From Nitrosopumilaceae archaeon (lineage in GTDB: Archaea > Thermoproteota > Nitrososphaeria > Nitrososphaerales > Nitrosopumilaceae): a stretch of 55,162 nucleotides of DNA. Where the stretch lies: contig JAJEHG010000036.1 in assembly GCA_022823825.1 (NCBI GenBank), positions 1 through 55,162 on the forward strand, written 5' to 3'. This document shows positions 1 to 6,430 of this stretch, piece by piece. Position 1 is the stretch's first letter. Each line of letters opens with the position of its first letter. The notes beneath the pieces are model-generated. The model was not told the DNA's origin and searched no databases. It worked only from the letters and a program-made list of their open reading frames with translations. The position numbers and the translations under genes are program-made.

Positions 1-563
1 GGCAGGGCGTCGTGCCCGCTCTCCTGCAGCTTTAGTATCATGTCGTGTATGTCAAGGAACGTGGGCGCATCATGTTTCATGTACACGTAGAACAGCAGGG
101 CGCGGAATATGCGCTCCATCTGGACGAACGTGGCCGATTGCTGGTACCATTCCTCTATGGTCTTCATAAAGTATCCCACGTATCTGGACACCAGTTCCTC
201 GCGCTCCTGCTTCTGGTACCTGGGCAGCTCCAGCGGGTTGATCGAGAATTTGGTCTTTTGGGGATCCAGAAAGTGCACGAGGTTTCGCCCGACCGTGCCG
301 GGGCTGCACTGCCTGACGAACTTGTGGGAGTCGTCCCCCTTTGGGTCCACGTAGATGAACGCGTTGGGAAACGTGCCGTTGAGGTTCCACGCCTCCAGGT
401 GCTTTGCAAGCAGGCGGATGAGCGAGGTCTTGCCGGAGCCGGACGCGCCCACCACATACAGGTGGTTTGCAAAGTCGGTGGGGGATATGACGGCCGCGCC
501 CATATCCTTGGATTTGGCCATCCCGCCCCACCGGCGTTCCCCGCCCTTCCGTACTATGGTCAA
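1..563 (-). CDS. Conjugation-type (VirB4/HerA-like, DUF87) ATPase, C-terminal half, partial
   Basis: The gene runs off the left edge, so its C-terminus is missing. The visible part contains a Walker A loop (GASGSGKTSL), then FIYVDPKGDD and FLDPQKTKFSINPLELP, a pattern typical of HerA/VirB4/VirD4-like DNA- or protein-pumping ATPases. These act as membrane-associated hexamers in conjugation or DNA translocation. The start is ambiguous. TTG at 563 overlaps the upstream stop as TTGA and keeps a stretch (IVRKGGERRWGG) that resembles the linker before the P-loop in this family; ATG at 521 is the alternative. The upstream gene supplies what looks like the N-terminal half of the same kind of ATPase, so the two probably form one functional unit. 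Family assignment rests on motifs only. A HerA-type repair helicase is possible, but the neighbourhood (integrase, ParM) favours an element function. Confidence 0.75.
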   Translation of the reverse strand, partial: MTIVRKGGERRWGGMAKSKDMGAAVISPTDFANHLYVVGASGSGKTSLIRLLAKHLEAWNLNGTFPNAFIYVDPKGDDSHKFVRQCSPGTVGRNLVHFLDPQKTKFSINPLELPRYQKQEREELVSRYVGYFMKTIEEWYQQSATFVQMERIFRALLFYVYMKHDAPTFLDIHDMILKLQESGHDAL

Positions 564-1810
564 GATATGCCAGCATCCCGTGCCTCGTCTTCCGATGCCT
601 CGTCTTCCGGTGCAGGGCCGGACTGACCGGGACCGTCCAGCGAGTCGAAAAAGCCGATGCCCGCGCCCGCCTTTTCGGACGGCTTTGAGGGCAGGCGCAC
701 GCCGCGCGTCGTGTCGATGTTGGGCGTCGACGGGTCCGGCAGGTGCACGAACAGCGGCACCTCCGCCGGGTTGAGGATCAGAAACGGCATGGGCCTCCGG
801 GTCTGGTACCCGCGGAACCCCCACCATTTCTTGTCGAAATACTGGGATGTGGCGCGGCCAAAATATTTGCCGGGATCCGGCAGGTGCCGCGACTCGAACA
901 TGCATATCCTGTGGTCCGGCGCGCCGCGCGGCCCCGGCACCCTGATCCGTGACTTTTTTGTGTCAGAGTAGAACCTGTCGTATCTATAGCGGAACTTTGC
1001 CAGGTGCTCGTATGCGGAGTCGATGCCGTCGACTGACAGCGCCGAGACCCTGTCAAACGGCAGGTCGGCGTCCCTGCCGTCGCCGTCGCCACTGCCCTGC
1101 ATCAGCCCCCTTATGCTCATTATCAGGTGCGCGCCCTGCATCTTTGCCATGGCGTGCTTTTTGAATCCCTTGTAGCTGCTCGTAAGGTCGTACCCGAGCT
1201 CCGGGTGTCTGCGCGGCTTTCTTCCCGTGATCTCGTCCCCCCACGACGTGTACTCGCCCCGGTTTATCTCCGCGAACCGCCCGTCCAGACGCGACATGTG
1301 CGCGCGTAGAAACGGCGTGCAGTCAAACCGCGCAAACACGAACTGTATCCACGCGTGGCCGGCCGACTGGACGGCGCCCGCCATGCTAGTGATGAGGCTG
1401 CTCGCCCCCGGCCCGTCAAATACAGTCGCGTAGTGGCCGTGGCGCGTGCCCACGTCAAACACGCGGTATTCTGACCGGCGGTCAAACCATGCGGGGACCG
1501 TCTCGCTCATGCCGTCGAACGCCGCGTTGGGGTACATGACCCGGAACGCCCGCTCAAAGTCGTCCATATCCCTCTCGTCTGATATTATGACGAACCGGAG
1601 CCTCGACTCCGCCGCGTCCCACCACATCTCAAAGCTCCGTATCTGATCGCCTGCCAGGCCCCCGGCGACGTCTGCCGCCCTCTGCGGGTCCGACTCTATC
1701 GGTATGGTCACCGAGCGGGCAGACAACCTCTCGGGGCCGCGCATGAATCTCTTGACGTCTGCCAGCTGCCCCCTGGGCATCCTTTTGTTTGATATGCGCC
1801 ACCTCGACAT
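560..1810 (-). CDS. N-terminal half of a split conjugation-type ATPase
   Basis: About 416 aa, with no P-loop. Near the C-terminus it has PFLILNPAEVPLFVHLP, matching the segment (LSxxELAxLxHLP) that precedes the ATPase core in many type IV secretion/coupling ATPases. The last ~40 residues are acidic and low in complexity. The ATPase core lies in the next gene, whose reading frame begins at this gene's stop. The start at 1810 (MSRWRISNKR) is chosen because a TATA-like CTTAAAAG lies at 1831-1838, about 25 nt upstream; the longer reading from 1843 would begin upstream of that promoter. Role inferred: N-terminal assembly or substrate domain of a DNA-transfer motor. No independent domain could be recognised in the first 350 residues. 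Confidence 0.65.
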   Translation of the reverse strand: MSRWRISNKRMPRGQLADVKRFMRGPERLSARSVTIPIESDPQRAADVAGGLAGDQIRSFEMWWDAAESRLRFVIISDERDMDDFERAFRVMYPNAAFDGMSETVPAWFDRRSEYRVFDVGTRHGHYATVFDGPGASSLITSMAGAVQSAGHAWIQFVFARFDCTPFLRAHMSRLDGRFAEINRGEYTSWGDEITGRKPRRHPELGYDLTSSYKGFKKHAMAKMQGAHLIMSIRGLMQGSGDGDGRDADLPFDRVSALSVDGIDSAYEHLAKFRYRYDRFYSDTKKSRIRVPGPRGAPDHRICMFESRHLPDPGKYFGRATSQYFDKKWWGFRGYQTRRPMPFLILNPAEVPLFVHLPDPSTPNIDTTRGVRLPSKPSEKAGAGIGFFDSLDGPGQSGPAPEDEASEDEARDAGIS

Positions 1811-1830
1811 GCAGTCAGGACGGCGTTTTC

Positions 1831-1838
1831 CTTTTAAG
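1831..1838 (-). promoter_or_regulatory. TATA-like box for the split ATPase genes
   Basis: CTTTTAAG (near-palindromic) sits about 25 nt upstream of the ATG at 1810, the usual archaeal TATA-to-start spacing for a leaderless transcript. It is the reason for rejecting the upstream ATG at 1843. Confidence 0.5.
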
Positions 1839-1919
1839 CCCACAGACGCGCAGATTCATCCGCGTTTCCTATTTGCATCCGGATCGGGACCTGGGGAGGA
1901 GAGAGAATGTGCGGAATCG

Positions 1920-2011
1920 GTACAGCCTCAGGTCGAAACCAAATTCGTACCTGAGCATGCCCTGCATTTTGAAATTTTAGGCACGTCACTTCAATCGACC
2001 TGAGCCCGTAC
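1920..2011 (-). mobile_element. MITE-like 92-bp element, copy 1
   Basis: The ends are 17-bp imperfect inverted repeats (GTACAGCCTCAGGTCGA and the complement of GTACGGGCTCAGGTCGA, 15/17 matches). The element is flanked by a perfect 8-bp direct repeat, CGGAATCG, at 1912-1919 and 2012-2019, which reads as a target-site duplication. The complement of 1920-2011 is identical over all 92 bp to 7368-7459. There is no coding capacity, so this is a non-autonomous element that needs a transposase in trans. It lies between the divergent ATPase and toxin-antitoxin promoters and ends about 19 bp before the antitoxin TATA box. Several transposase families make 8-bp duplications; the family cannot be named from this alone. 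Confidence 0.9.
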
Positions 2012-2029
2012 CGGAATCGACTCGCTATC

Positions 2030-2039
2030 TTTAAAAATA
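2030..2039 (+). promoter_or_regulatory. TATA-like box of the toxin-antitoxin operon
   Basis: TTTAAAAATA is centred about 25 nt upstream of the antitoxin ATG at 2059, consistent with a leaderless archaeal transcript. The MITE and its target duplication end just 11 bp upstream at 2019, so the insertion falls in the region where a BRE or operator would lie. Confidence 0.55.
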
Positions 2040-2058
2040 GTCAAAAATATTGCAATGC

Positions 2059-2202
2059 ATGTCAGAGACAAAGCAGGCGTCAGATGACGAAGTGTGGCCA
2101 AACGAAGAGGATGCAATAGAACAGTACGAATCCGGAAAGGACACGACAAAAATATTTGAAACTCCCGAAGCACTGATAGAAGATCTTCGCAGGCCCGAAT
2201 GA
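2059..2202 (+). CDS. Putative antitoxin (47 aa) of a RelE/ParE-type pair
   Basis: A short, strongly acidic protein (MSETKQASDDEVWPNEED at the start, EALIEDLRRPE at the end). Its stop overlaps the start of the next gene by 4 nt (ATGA), the classic arrangement for translationally coupled antitoxin-toxin genes. The ATG at 2059 lies at leaderless spacing from TTTAAAAATA at 2030-2039. No DNA-binding domain is recognisable; the C-terminal half probably wraps the toxin. Identification rests on size, acidity, coupling and the clear toxin downstream. Within a putative integrated element the pair would serve in maintenance or stress response. Confidence 0.7.
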   Translation: MSETKQASDDEVWPNEEDAIEQYESGKDTTKIFETPEALIEDLRRPE

Positions 2203-2474
2203 ATTTGTGGCGCATAGAGCGAACCGGCCGGTTTGTCCGCAGCTACAGAAGACTTCCGTCTCATCTGCAAGACAGGGTGAACGAGGCCATATTGCACCTT
2301 GCAACATACGAAAATCCCGCGGATGCAGGCATCCCAAAAAAGGGCCGACTCAAGGGATACTTTGCGTATGAGATCGGGCGCTCGCACCGACTGATCTACA
2401 CGGTCGTCAGCCGGCAAAGGATAATCCTGCTGCTGGTGGTGGGAGATCACAAGTACGTCTACGGCAGGGACTGA
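2199..2474 (+). CDS. RelE/ParE-superfamily toxin
   Basis: 91 aa, the usual toxin length. It reads MNLWRIERTGRFVRSYRRLP at the start, then KGRLKGYFAYEIGRSHRLIY, and ends HKYVYGRD, matching the RelE/YoeB/YafQ fold (central sheet, GxYxxRxGxxRxIY-type strand, C-terminal HxxxY). Such proteins are ribosome-dependent mRNA endonucleases or, for ParE, gyrase poisons; the R, H and terminal Y residues favour the nuclease branch. It overlaps the antitoxin by ATGA. Bases 2475-2632 downstream hold no gene I can support. Confidence 0.85.
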   Translation: MNLWRIERTGRFVRSYRRLPSHLQDRVNEAILHLATYENPADAGIPKKGRLKGYFAYEIGRSHRLIYTVVSRQRIILLLVVGDHKYVYGRD

Positions 2475-2632
2475 CCCCGTTTATGATATTTCCTGGAACC
2501 ATACTCTTCCAAGACGGCAGGGGATGCGGCGCGACGCTGTGCATTCTACCACCTGTGAAGGACTGCATGTACATCCTTGCGGTTGGCTGCTTGGCAACCC
2601 GCATAAACGGCGCACGCTCTACAGCCGACATG

Positions 2633-3460
2633 CTATTCCACTAGCTTGTAGAGCCCGTTTGCGTTGCTCATCACGGGGTCGTCTGGGACCACCACCTTGA
2701 ACTCCTTTAGCCGGGCGGCCAGCCTCTCCTGCATGCCGGGGATCAGCAGGCCGCCCCCCGAAAGCGCTATGGGGTACCTGTCGTCGTACTGCCCTGACAT
2801 GTCGCGTACCTCGCGGGTCAGGTTCTCCGCCATTATCTTTGCGTACCTGTGGCACACGTCCTGGTTCTTGTGCAGCAAGTCCGCGTCGAGGTGGGCGTAC
2901 CTGCCGATCTTTTTTGTCACGAAATCCGACGCCCACCTTGAGCTCTCCCCGTCTATCACGTCCATGTCGTCTATCACCACGATTTCGGTCGTCCCCTGCC
3001 CGATGGACACCACTATGGCGCTTTCAAGGTCCAGGTCCACCAGCGTCCCCGAGGCCTGGGCGACCACGGTGCACGTCTCCACGTTCAGCACCTTTTGCAC
3101 CACCCTGACCATGGACTCGCGGTAGCCAAACGCGTGGTACGGCAGGCCCACCACGATGCGGAGCTTTGCGTCCGCGTCGGCCGGAGCCTTTGCCAGCTTG
3201 TGTATCTGGCGCAGCATCTCGGCCAAAAGCATGTCCACCTGCTTGTAGTATCTGGGATCCGGCCTGCCCCTGACTATCGGGCTTATGGCTGTGGCGCCCA
3301 TGGTGTCAAGCAGCGAGCTTGCCTTGGAGCCCACCGCCTCCGTCGCCTTTTCCGTCCACAGCCCGTGGATGCGCCTCACGTATACGGACGGAAAGCGCAC
3401 CGCCCCGTAGTCGGATACGCACTTTACGAAGCCGGTTCCTATGTCAAGTCCGATCTTCAT
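2633..3460 (-). CDS. ParM/Ta0583-like actin-family ATPase
   Basis: About 275 aa with actin-superfamily nucleotide motifs in order: phosphate 1 (IGLDIGTGFVKCV, residues ~4-16), phosphate 2 (VSIGQGTTEIVVID, ~150-163) and the adenosine motif (ALSGGGLLIPGM, ~234-245). Length and spacing fit plasmid-segregation actins (ParM/StbA, Alp) and archaeal Ta0583 rather than cell-shape crenactin or MreB. It would polymerise with ATP to segregate DNA or organise the cytoplasm. ATG at 3460 is preferred because a TATA-like CTTAAA lies about 26 nt upstream (3482-3490); the ATG at 3466 would add MetLeu. Next to an integrase and conjugation-type ATPases it supports a plasmid-derived element. No ParR partner or centromere repeats were identified. 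Confidence 0.8.
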   Translation of the reverse strand: MKIGLDIGTGFVKCVSDYGAVRFPSVYVRRIHGLWTEKATEAVGSKASSLLDTMGATAISPIVRGRPDPRYYKQVDMLLAEMLRQIHKLAKAPADADAKLRIVVGLPYHAFGYRESMVRVVQKVLNVETCTVVAQASGTLVDLDLESAIVVSIGQGTTEIVVIDDMDVIDGESSRWASDFVTKKIGRYAHLDADLLHKNQDVCHRYAKIMAENLTREVRDMSGQYDDRYPIALSGGGLLIPGMQERLAARLKEFKVVVPDDPVMSNANGLYKLVE

Positions 3461-3559
3461 CAGCATGTCAGGCCCAAAATGCGTTTAAGCGGAATTTTCC
3501 GGCGGCTGCGGCGGGCCCGCCTGCGGCGCGCGAAGGATACATGATAAATTCCGGCCTGG

Positions 3560-3976
3560 TCAGACGTCCCGGCCGGCGCATGCGGCGCCCATGCGGCGCA
3601 CAAACGACACGCTCTCGGCAAACCCTGACAGGTGTACCATTCCCACCAGGACGGCCGCCACGCCTACAAACGCCGGGTCCCACCCGTGCACGACCAGAAG
3701 CGGAGAGGAAACTACGAGCGCCGCCTCGGCCGCGAGCGCCGCCGGCACGGCATGCGCAAGGCGGAGGCGCCCTGCCAGGACGCGGAGCGTGAAACTCCGC
3801 TCATGTTTTGATAAAAATCGGCTGTATCTCACCGTATATGCCATGTCCGTCCCGCATGCCGCAAGCCAGAACGCGACGGGAAACCAGGCCCAGCCTGCCG
3901 GAACCCGCCACCCGGAGGCGTACGCGATCCCGAGCAGCGCGCCTGCGATGCATGTGAGGACGGTCGACGCCCTCAA
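3560..3976 (-). CDS. Small integral membrane protein, unknown function
   Basis: About 138 aa with four probable membrane helices (VLTCIAGALLGIAYASG; WAWFPVAFWLAACGTDM; AVPAALAAEAALVVSSPLLVV; AFVGVAAVLVGMVHLSGF). The start is taken as TTG at 3976, which overlaps the stop of the upstream gene as TTGA; the same coupling recurs elsewhere in the window. A longer frame from an ATG at 4120 would overlap the upstream gene extensively and begins with an Arg-rich shadow sequence. I do not recognise a family. Within the putative integrated element, a membrane component of a transfer or exclusion apparatus is conceivable but unproven. Confidence 0.55.
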   Translation of the reverse strand: MRASTVLTCIAGALLGIAYASGWRVPAGWAWFPVAFWLAACGTDMAYTVRYSRFLSKHERSFTLRVLAGRLRLAHAVPAALAAEAALVVSSPLLVVHGWDPAFVGVAAVLVGMVHLSGFAESVSFVRRMGAACAGRDV

Positions 3977-4257
3977 TATTTTACGCCCACGATGACAAAC
4001 CCGACAAAGCCGACGATTGCGATAATGATCGACACGTAGCCGAGGCCCTCGAGGACGGTCGTCTTTATGCCGCCCTCCTCCAGGCATTCGGGGTCGGCGC
4101 CGTTTTCGCCCTTTTCGCACAGCGTCTCCAGGTCGACGTCGGTGAACTCCTCGATTATCAGGGGCGACAGAGAGCCCAGCACGAGGAGCACCACCACGCC
4201 GATCACGCCGCTCTTCATCTTTTGCTTGTCTTCCGGATCCTTTTCAGAAAGTACCAT
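3973..4257 (-). CDS. Small membrane protein with two helices, unknown function
   Basis: 94 aa from ATG at 4257 (MVLSEKDPEDK). Helix 1 is SGVIGVVVLLVLGSLSPLII and helix 2 is LGYVSIIIAIVGFVGFVIVG; between them is an acidic loop with two Cys (TLCEKGENGADPEC) that could form a disulfide outside the cell. A TATA-like element (CTTTTATC at 4278-4286) lies about 26 nt upstream, so a leaderless start at 4257 is preferred over ATGs at 4266 or 4416. It is coupled to the following four-helix protein. No family recognised. Confidence 0.6.
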   Translation of the reverse strand: MVLSEKDPEDKQKMKSGVIGVVVLLVLGSLSPLIIEEFTDVDLETLCEKGENGADPECLEEGGIKTTVLEGLGYVSIIIAIVGFVGFVIVGVKY

Positions 4258-4628
4258 GCATGGCATGTCTCCAATATGATAAAAGGGAAGTTTCCCGATT
4301 CGCGCCCGGCACGGCGGCCGGACAACCGCCGCCTGATTTTCAGACCTGACTCCCAAGGTTGTCCTGGACGTCACTAGGTTCCCCGCCTTTGTCGCCTGCC
4401 CTCCGCACGCAGACACTAGTTACCCGGTAACTATCATAGTGTACTATGATTGTTAACGGGTAACTGACCGGCGGCAGCGGCGGCTGCATGCACCCGCATC
4501 GCGTAGTGCCTGTTTCCAATTGTCATTGCCGGTGGTCACTGCCCTCCGCGCACGCGCGCAGCACCCGATCCTGCCGGTTTCCCCTGCCTGACCGCAGCCG
4601 GATTTACTAGTACCGATCCACGATGTTG
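4258..4628. other. 371-bp gene-free segment with a large palindrome
   Basis: I see no coding region here. It holds the promoter of the small membrane gene at its left end, the 48-bp inverted repeat described separately (4418-4465), and TACTAGTA at 4606-4613 just downstream of the integrase tail. A replication origin, transfer origin or recombination site of the integrated element would be expected in such a spacer. Confidence 0.5.
4418..4465. repeat. Near-perfect inverted repeat, 23-bp arms with 2-nt centre
   Basis: The left arm (4418-4440, starting AGTTACCCGGTAAC) and the complement of the right arm (4443-4465, starting AGTTACCCGTTAAC) match at 21 of 23 positions. The left arm contains a nested 13-nt palindrome, GTTACCCGGTAAC. 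There is no T-run, so a terminator is unlikely. The size and symmetry suit a binding or processing site: operator, Xer/dif-like site, or replication or transfer origin of the element. Which of these it is cannot be told from sequence alone. Confidence 0.8.
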
Positions 4629-4946
4629 TCACAGTCTGGGAATCTTGCGCCTGATCAGGAACCTCTCACCTGACAGATCCCTTACCAGGTCCCATCCTTC
4701 CGCGGTACCCGCCAGCAGCGCGGATTCGCCGTCGACAATCCTGCTCTCAAAGGGGTTCTGAAGGGTTTTGTTCTTGGCAGCAGCCGCGTCATCATCTGCC
4801 CGCGCCGTAGCCTCTCCTTCCCCCGTACCTGGCGCTTCCCGGCGTGGCGCCGTCGGGGCCGACGCGCCCGCGCCATTATTGCGCCCATCCCCGCCGTCCT
4901 GCACGGATGGCGCGGCCCGCGCCGCCGTCCTGCGCCCCGCTTGCAA
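4629..4946 (-). pseudogene. Out-of-frame C-terminal tail of the integrase
   Basis: A second open frame overlaps the last 70 bp of the integrase and continues for 250 bp. It ends with SALLAGTAEGWDLVRDLSGE and then RFLIRRKIPRL, a compact segment that looks like a real domain end and resembles the small tail I associate with thaumarchaeal integrases. The middle is Ala/Gly/Asp-rich. Possible readings: (a) a frameshift between about 4876 and 4946 separated the tail from the integrase; (b) a coupled separate gene using TTG at 4946; (c) programmed frameshifting. I favour (a) weakly; no classic slippery site is evident. Confidence 0.4.
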
Positions 4947-6075
4947 TCAGAACGTCGGGATCCAGCCCGTACATCTTGGCCTGCTGCCTCCACATCCCCA
5001 CCAGCATCTTGCGCCTGTCTGCCTCGGAGCCGCTGATGCCGTCGGTGGACAGGAACGTCTGGCTCTGTTCAAACGCGCGCCTCATGTCCTCGGTCATCTG
5101 CTCGGTCAGTCTGCCCTTGTTTGTCGTATACCTGGCCTCCATGTCACCCTTGTGTCCCATGAAGAACTGCCTGTACGAATGCGTCATGCATCCGTGGCTC
5201 TCTGCAATCAGCAGCTGGCTGTCAAAGTATGCCCTCAGCGCATAGGGCCGCACCTTTAGCACGCTCCAGATCGTGGGGCGTATGTCCTGGCTTATGGCAT
5301 TCGTGACTAGGAACCTGCCCCCTCCCTCGTCCAGCTTGCGCCACCCCTTGAGGCGGTATCCAAAAGCCACCGTCACTAGCGGCGAGTCGGGCTTTAGGCG
5401 CTCGCCGTGCGCCATCCTCTCTCGCAGATACCCGAGAACGTACTGGCAGCCCTCCTCTGCCAAGAATGTAAAGTACCTTTTTCTGGTCTTGCTCAGCTGC
5501 GGCCTCACCACCACCATCGCGGGGGTTCTTGAGAAACGGGTGTCGGGCCCGTCCAGTACCAGATCCGGCAGGTCCGAGAGCATCAGCCCGTCGCTCCGGT
5601 CCGCGAGTCCCATGACCTGCGGCCTCACCCCCGCAAAGGCCATCATGCTTATGATCGCCCTGCCACGCGGAGGTGCCGCGTCCAGCATCTTCCGGAGCTG
5701 TCCGGCATCCGGTATCCTCTCGTTCTCTATGCTTATCGGCACGTCGGCATTCTTGATCTTTATCTTGCGCCTGATCTCTATGTGGTTGTACTCCAGCCAA
5801 GATTTTATGGCAATTACCATGCCCATGATGTACCCGGGCGCATACTTTTTCTCCTCCATCCACGACACGTGATCCAGCAGTATATTTTCTGCCCTCATCG
5901 GATCGTCTTGCCCCGCCTTTATCAGCTGCCGCGGCGTCACCCCGACCCTGTCGCAGAACAGGTTGAGCCGCCTGAGCCTGACGCTGCAGGTAAGGGTGCT
6001 GGACCTGCGCAGGTTGTCGTGCCACCTGCGCACGTCGGGATCCTCCAGCAGCTTTCTTGGGGGCTCGGTTGCCAT
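4876..6075 (-). CDS. Tyrosine recombinase / integrase
   Basis: 399 aa. Catalytic-domain signatures: box I Arg in AFAGVRPQVMGL (residues ~225), a YALRAYFDSQ segment where the family has HxxR (here Tyr-x-x-Arg), then MGHKGDMEARYTTNKG with the GH and the likely nucleophilic Tyr. An N-terminal SAM-like core-binding region (RWHDNLRRSSTLTCSVRLRR) precedes it. ATG at 6075 is preferred because CTTAAATTAAAA (6101-6112) lies about 28 nt upstream; the frame stays open to 6321, but that extension enters the tRNA gene. Site-specific recombinases of this type insert elements into tRNA 3' ends, and this one is adjacent to tRNA-Val. The C-terminus may be truncated by a frameshift (see 4629-4946). Confidence 0.85.
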   Translation of the reverse strand: MATEPPRKLLEDPDVRRWHDNLRRSSTLTCSVRLRRLNLFCDRVGVTPRQLIKAGQDDPMRAENILLDHVSWMEEKKYAPGYIMGMVIAIKSWLEYNHIEIRRKIKIKNADVPISIENERIPDAGQLRKMLDAAPPRGRAIISMMAFAGVRPQVMGLADRSDGLMLSDLPDLVLDGPDTRFSRTPAMVVVRPQLSKTRKRYFTFLAEEGCQYVLGYLRERMAHGERLKPDSPLVTVAFGYRLKGWRKLDEGGGRFLVTNAISQDIRPTIWSVLKVRPYALRAYFDSQLLIAESHGCMTHSYRQFFMGHKGDMEARYTTNKGRLTEQMTEDMRRAFEQSQTFLSTDGISGSEADRRKMLVGMWRQQAKMYGLDPDVLIASGAQDGGAGRAIRAGRRGWAQ

Positions 6076-6290
6076 TCTGTTCCAGCTCCTGACATTCTGT
6101 TTTAATTTAAGAGAATTCTCTTGGCTCGCCGTTACGGTCCGGGTTTCTTTGAGCTCCTTTTTCTTATAGCCGGGTTTTGTGCGCTTTGCCGTAGCGGGTT
6201 CCGCACCCTGTGCGCGGCCCGGCTTCCCGTCGGACGGTTTGTGATACGACTCGCCGCTTTTACCGTGCTGATTTATATGATTATATAAAA

Positions 6291-6364
6291 TGGGCCGAGT
6301 GAGATTCGAACTCACGATCACCGCCGTGTCGAGGCGGTATCCTAACCAGCTAGACTACCGGCCC
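6291..6364 (-). tRNA. tRNA-Val (anticodon GAC), with C at position 33
   Basis: The 74-nt cloverleaf folds fully: acceptor GGGCCGG/TCGGCCC with discriminator A, D-stem 10-13/22-25, anticodon stem CCGCC/GGCGG around loop TCGACAC, and T-arm GTGAG-TTCGAAT-CTCAC. The anticodon is GAC at 6330-6328. Position 33, almost always U, is C here. CCA is not encoded. The 3' end faces the integrase, the usual arrangement for an element integrated at a tRNA gene. I found no second copy of the tRNA 3' half in the window, so the other attachment site should lie left of base 1 if the element is intact. Confidence 0.93.
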
Positions 6365-6430
6365 ATCGGATCACAAACCTTGGCGCAGGTATTATTAAGG
6401 TTTAACAGGGATGGCCCCTGACGCATCAGC

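Noticed and set aside
45-774. Plus-strand frames over the conjugation-type ATPase
   Set aside because: The minus strand encodes Walker A and downstream ATPase motifs through this stretch.
4876-6321. Integrase start at 6321 giving 481 aa
   Set aside because: It would begin inside tRNA-Val, and the first 80 residues are not recombinase-like; a TATA element supports ATG at 6075.
6291-6330. Search for a second tRNA-Val 3' fragment inside the window as the other attachment site
   Set aside because: No matching copy of the tRNA 3' half was found; the other site, if present, lies outside the window.
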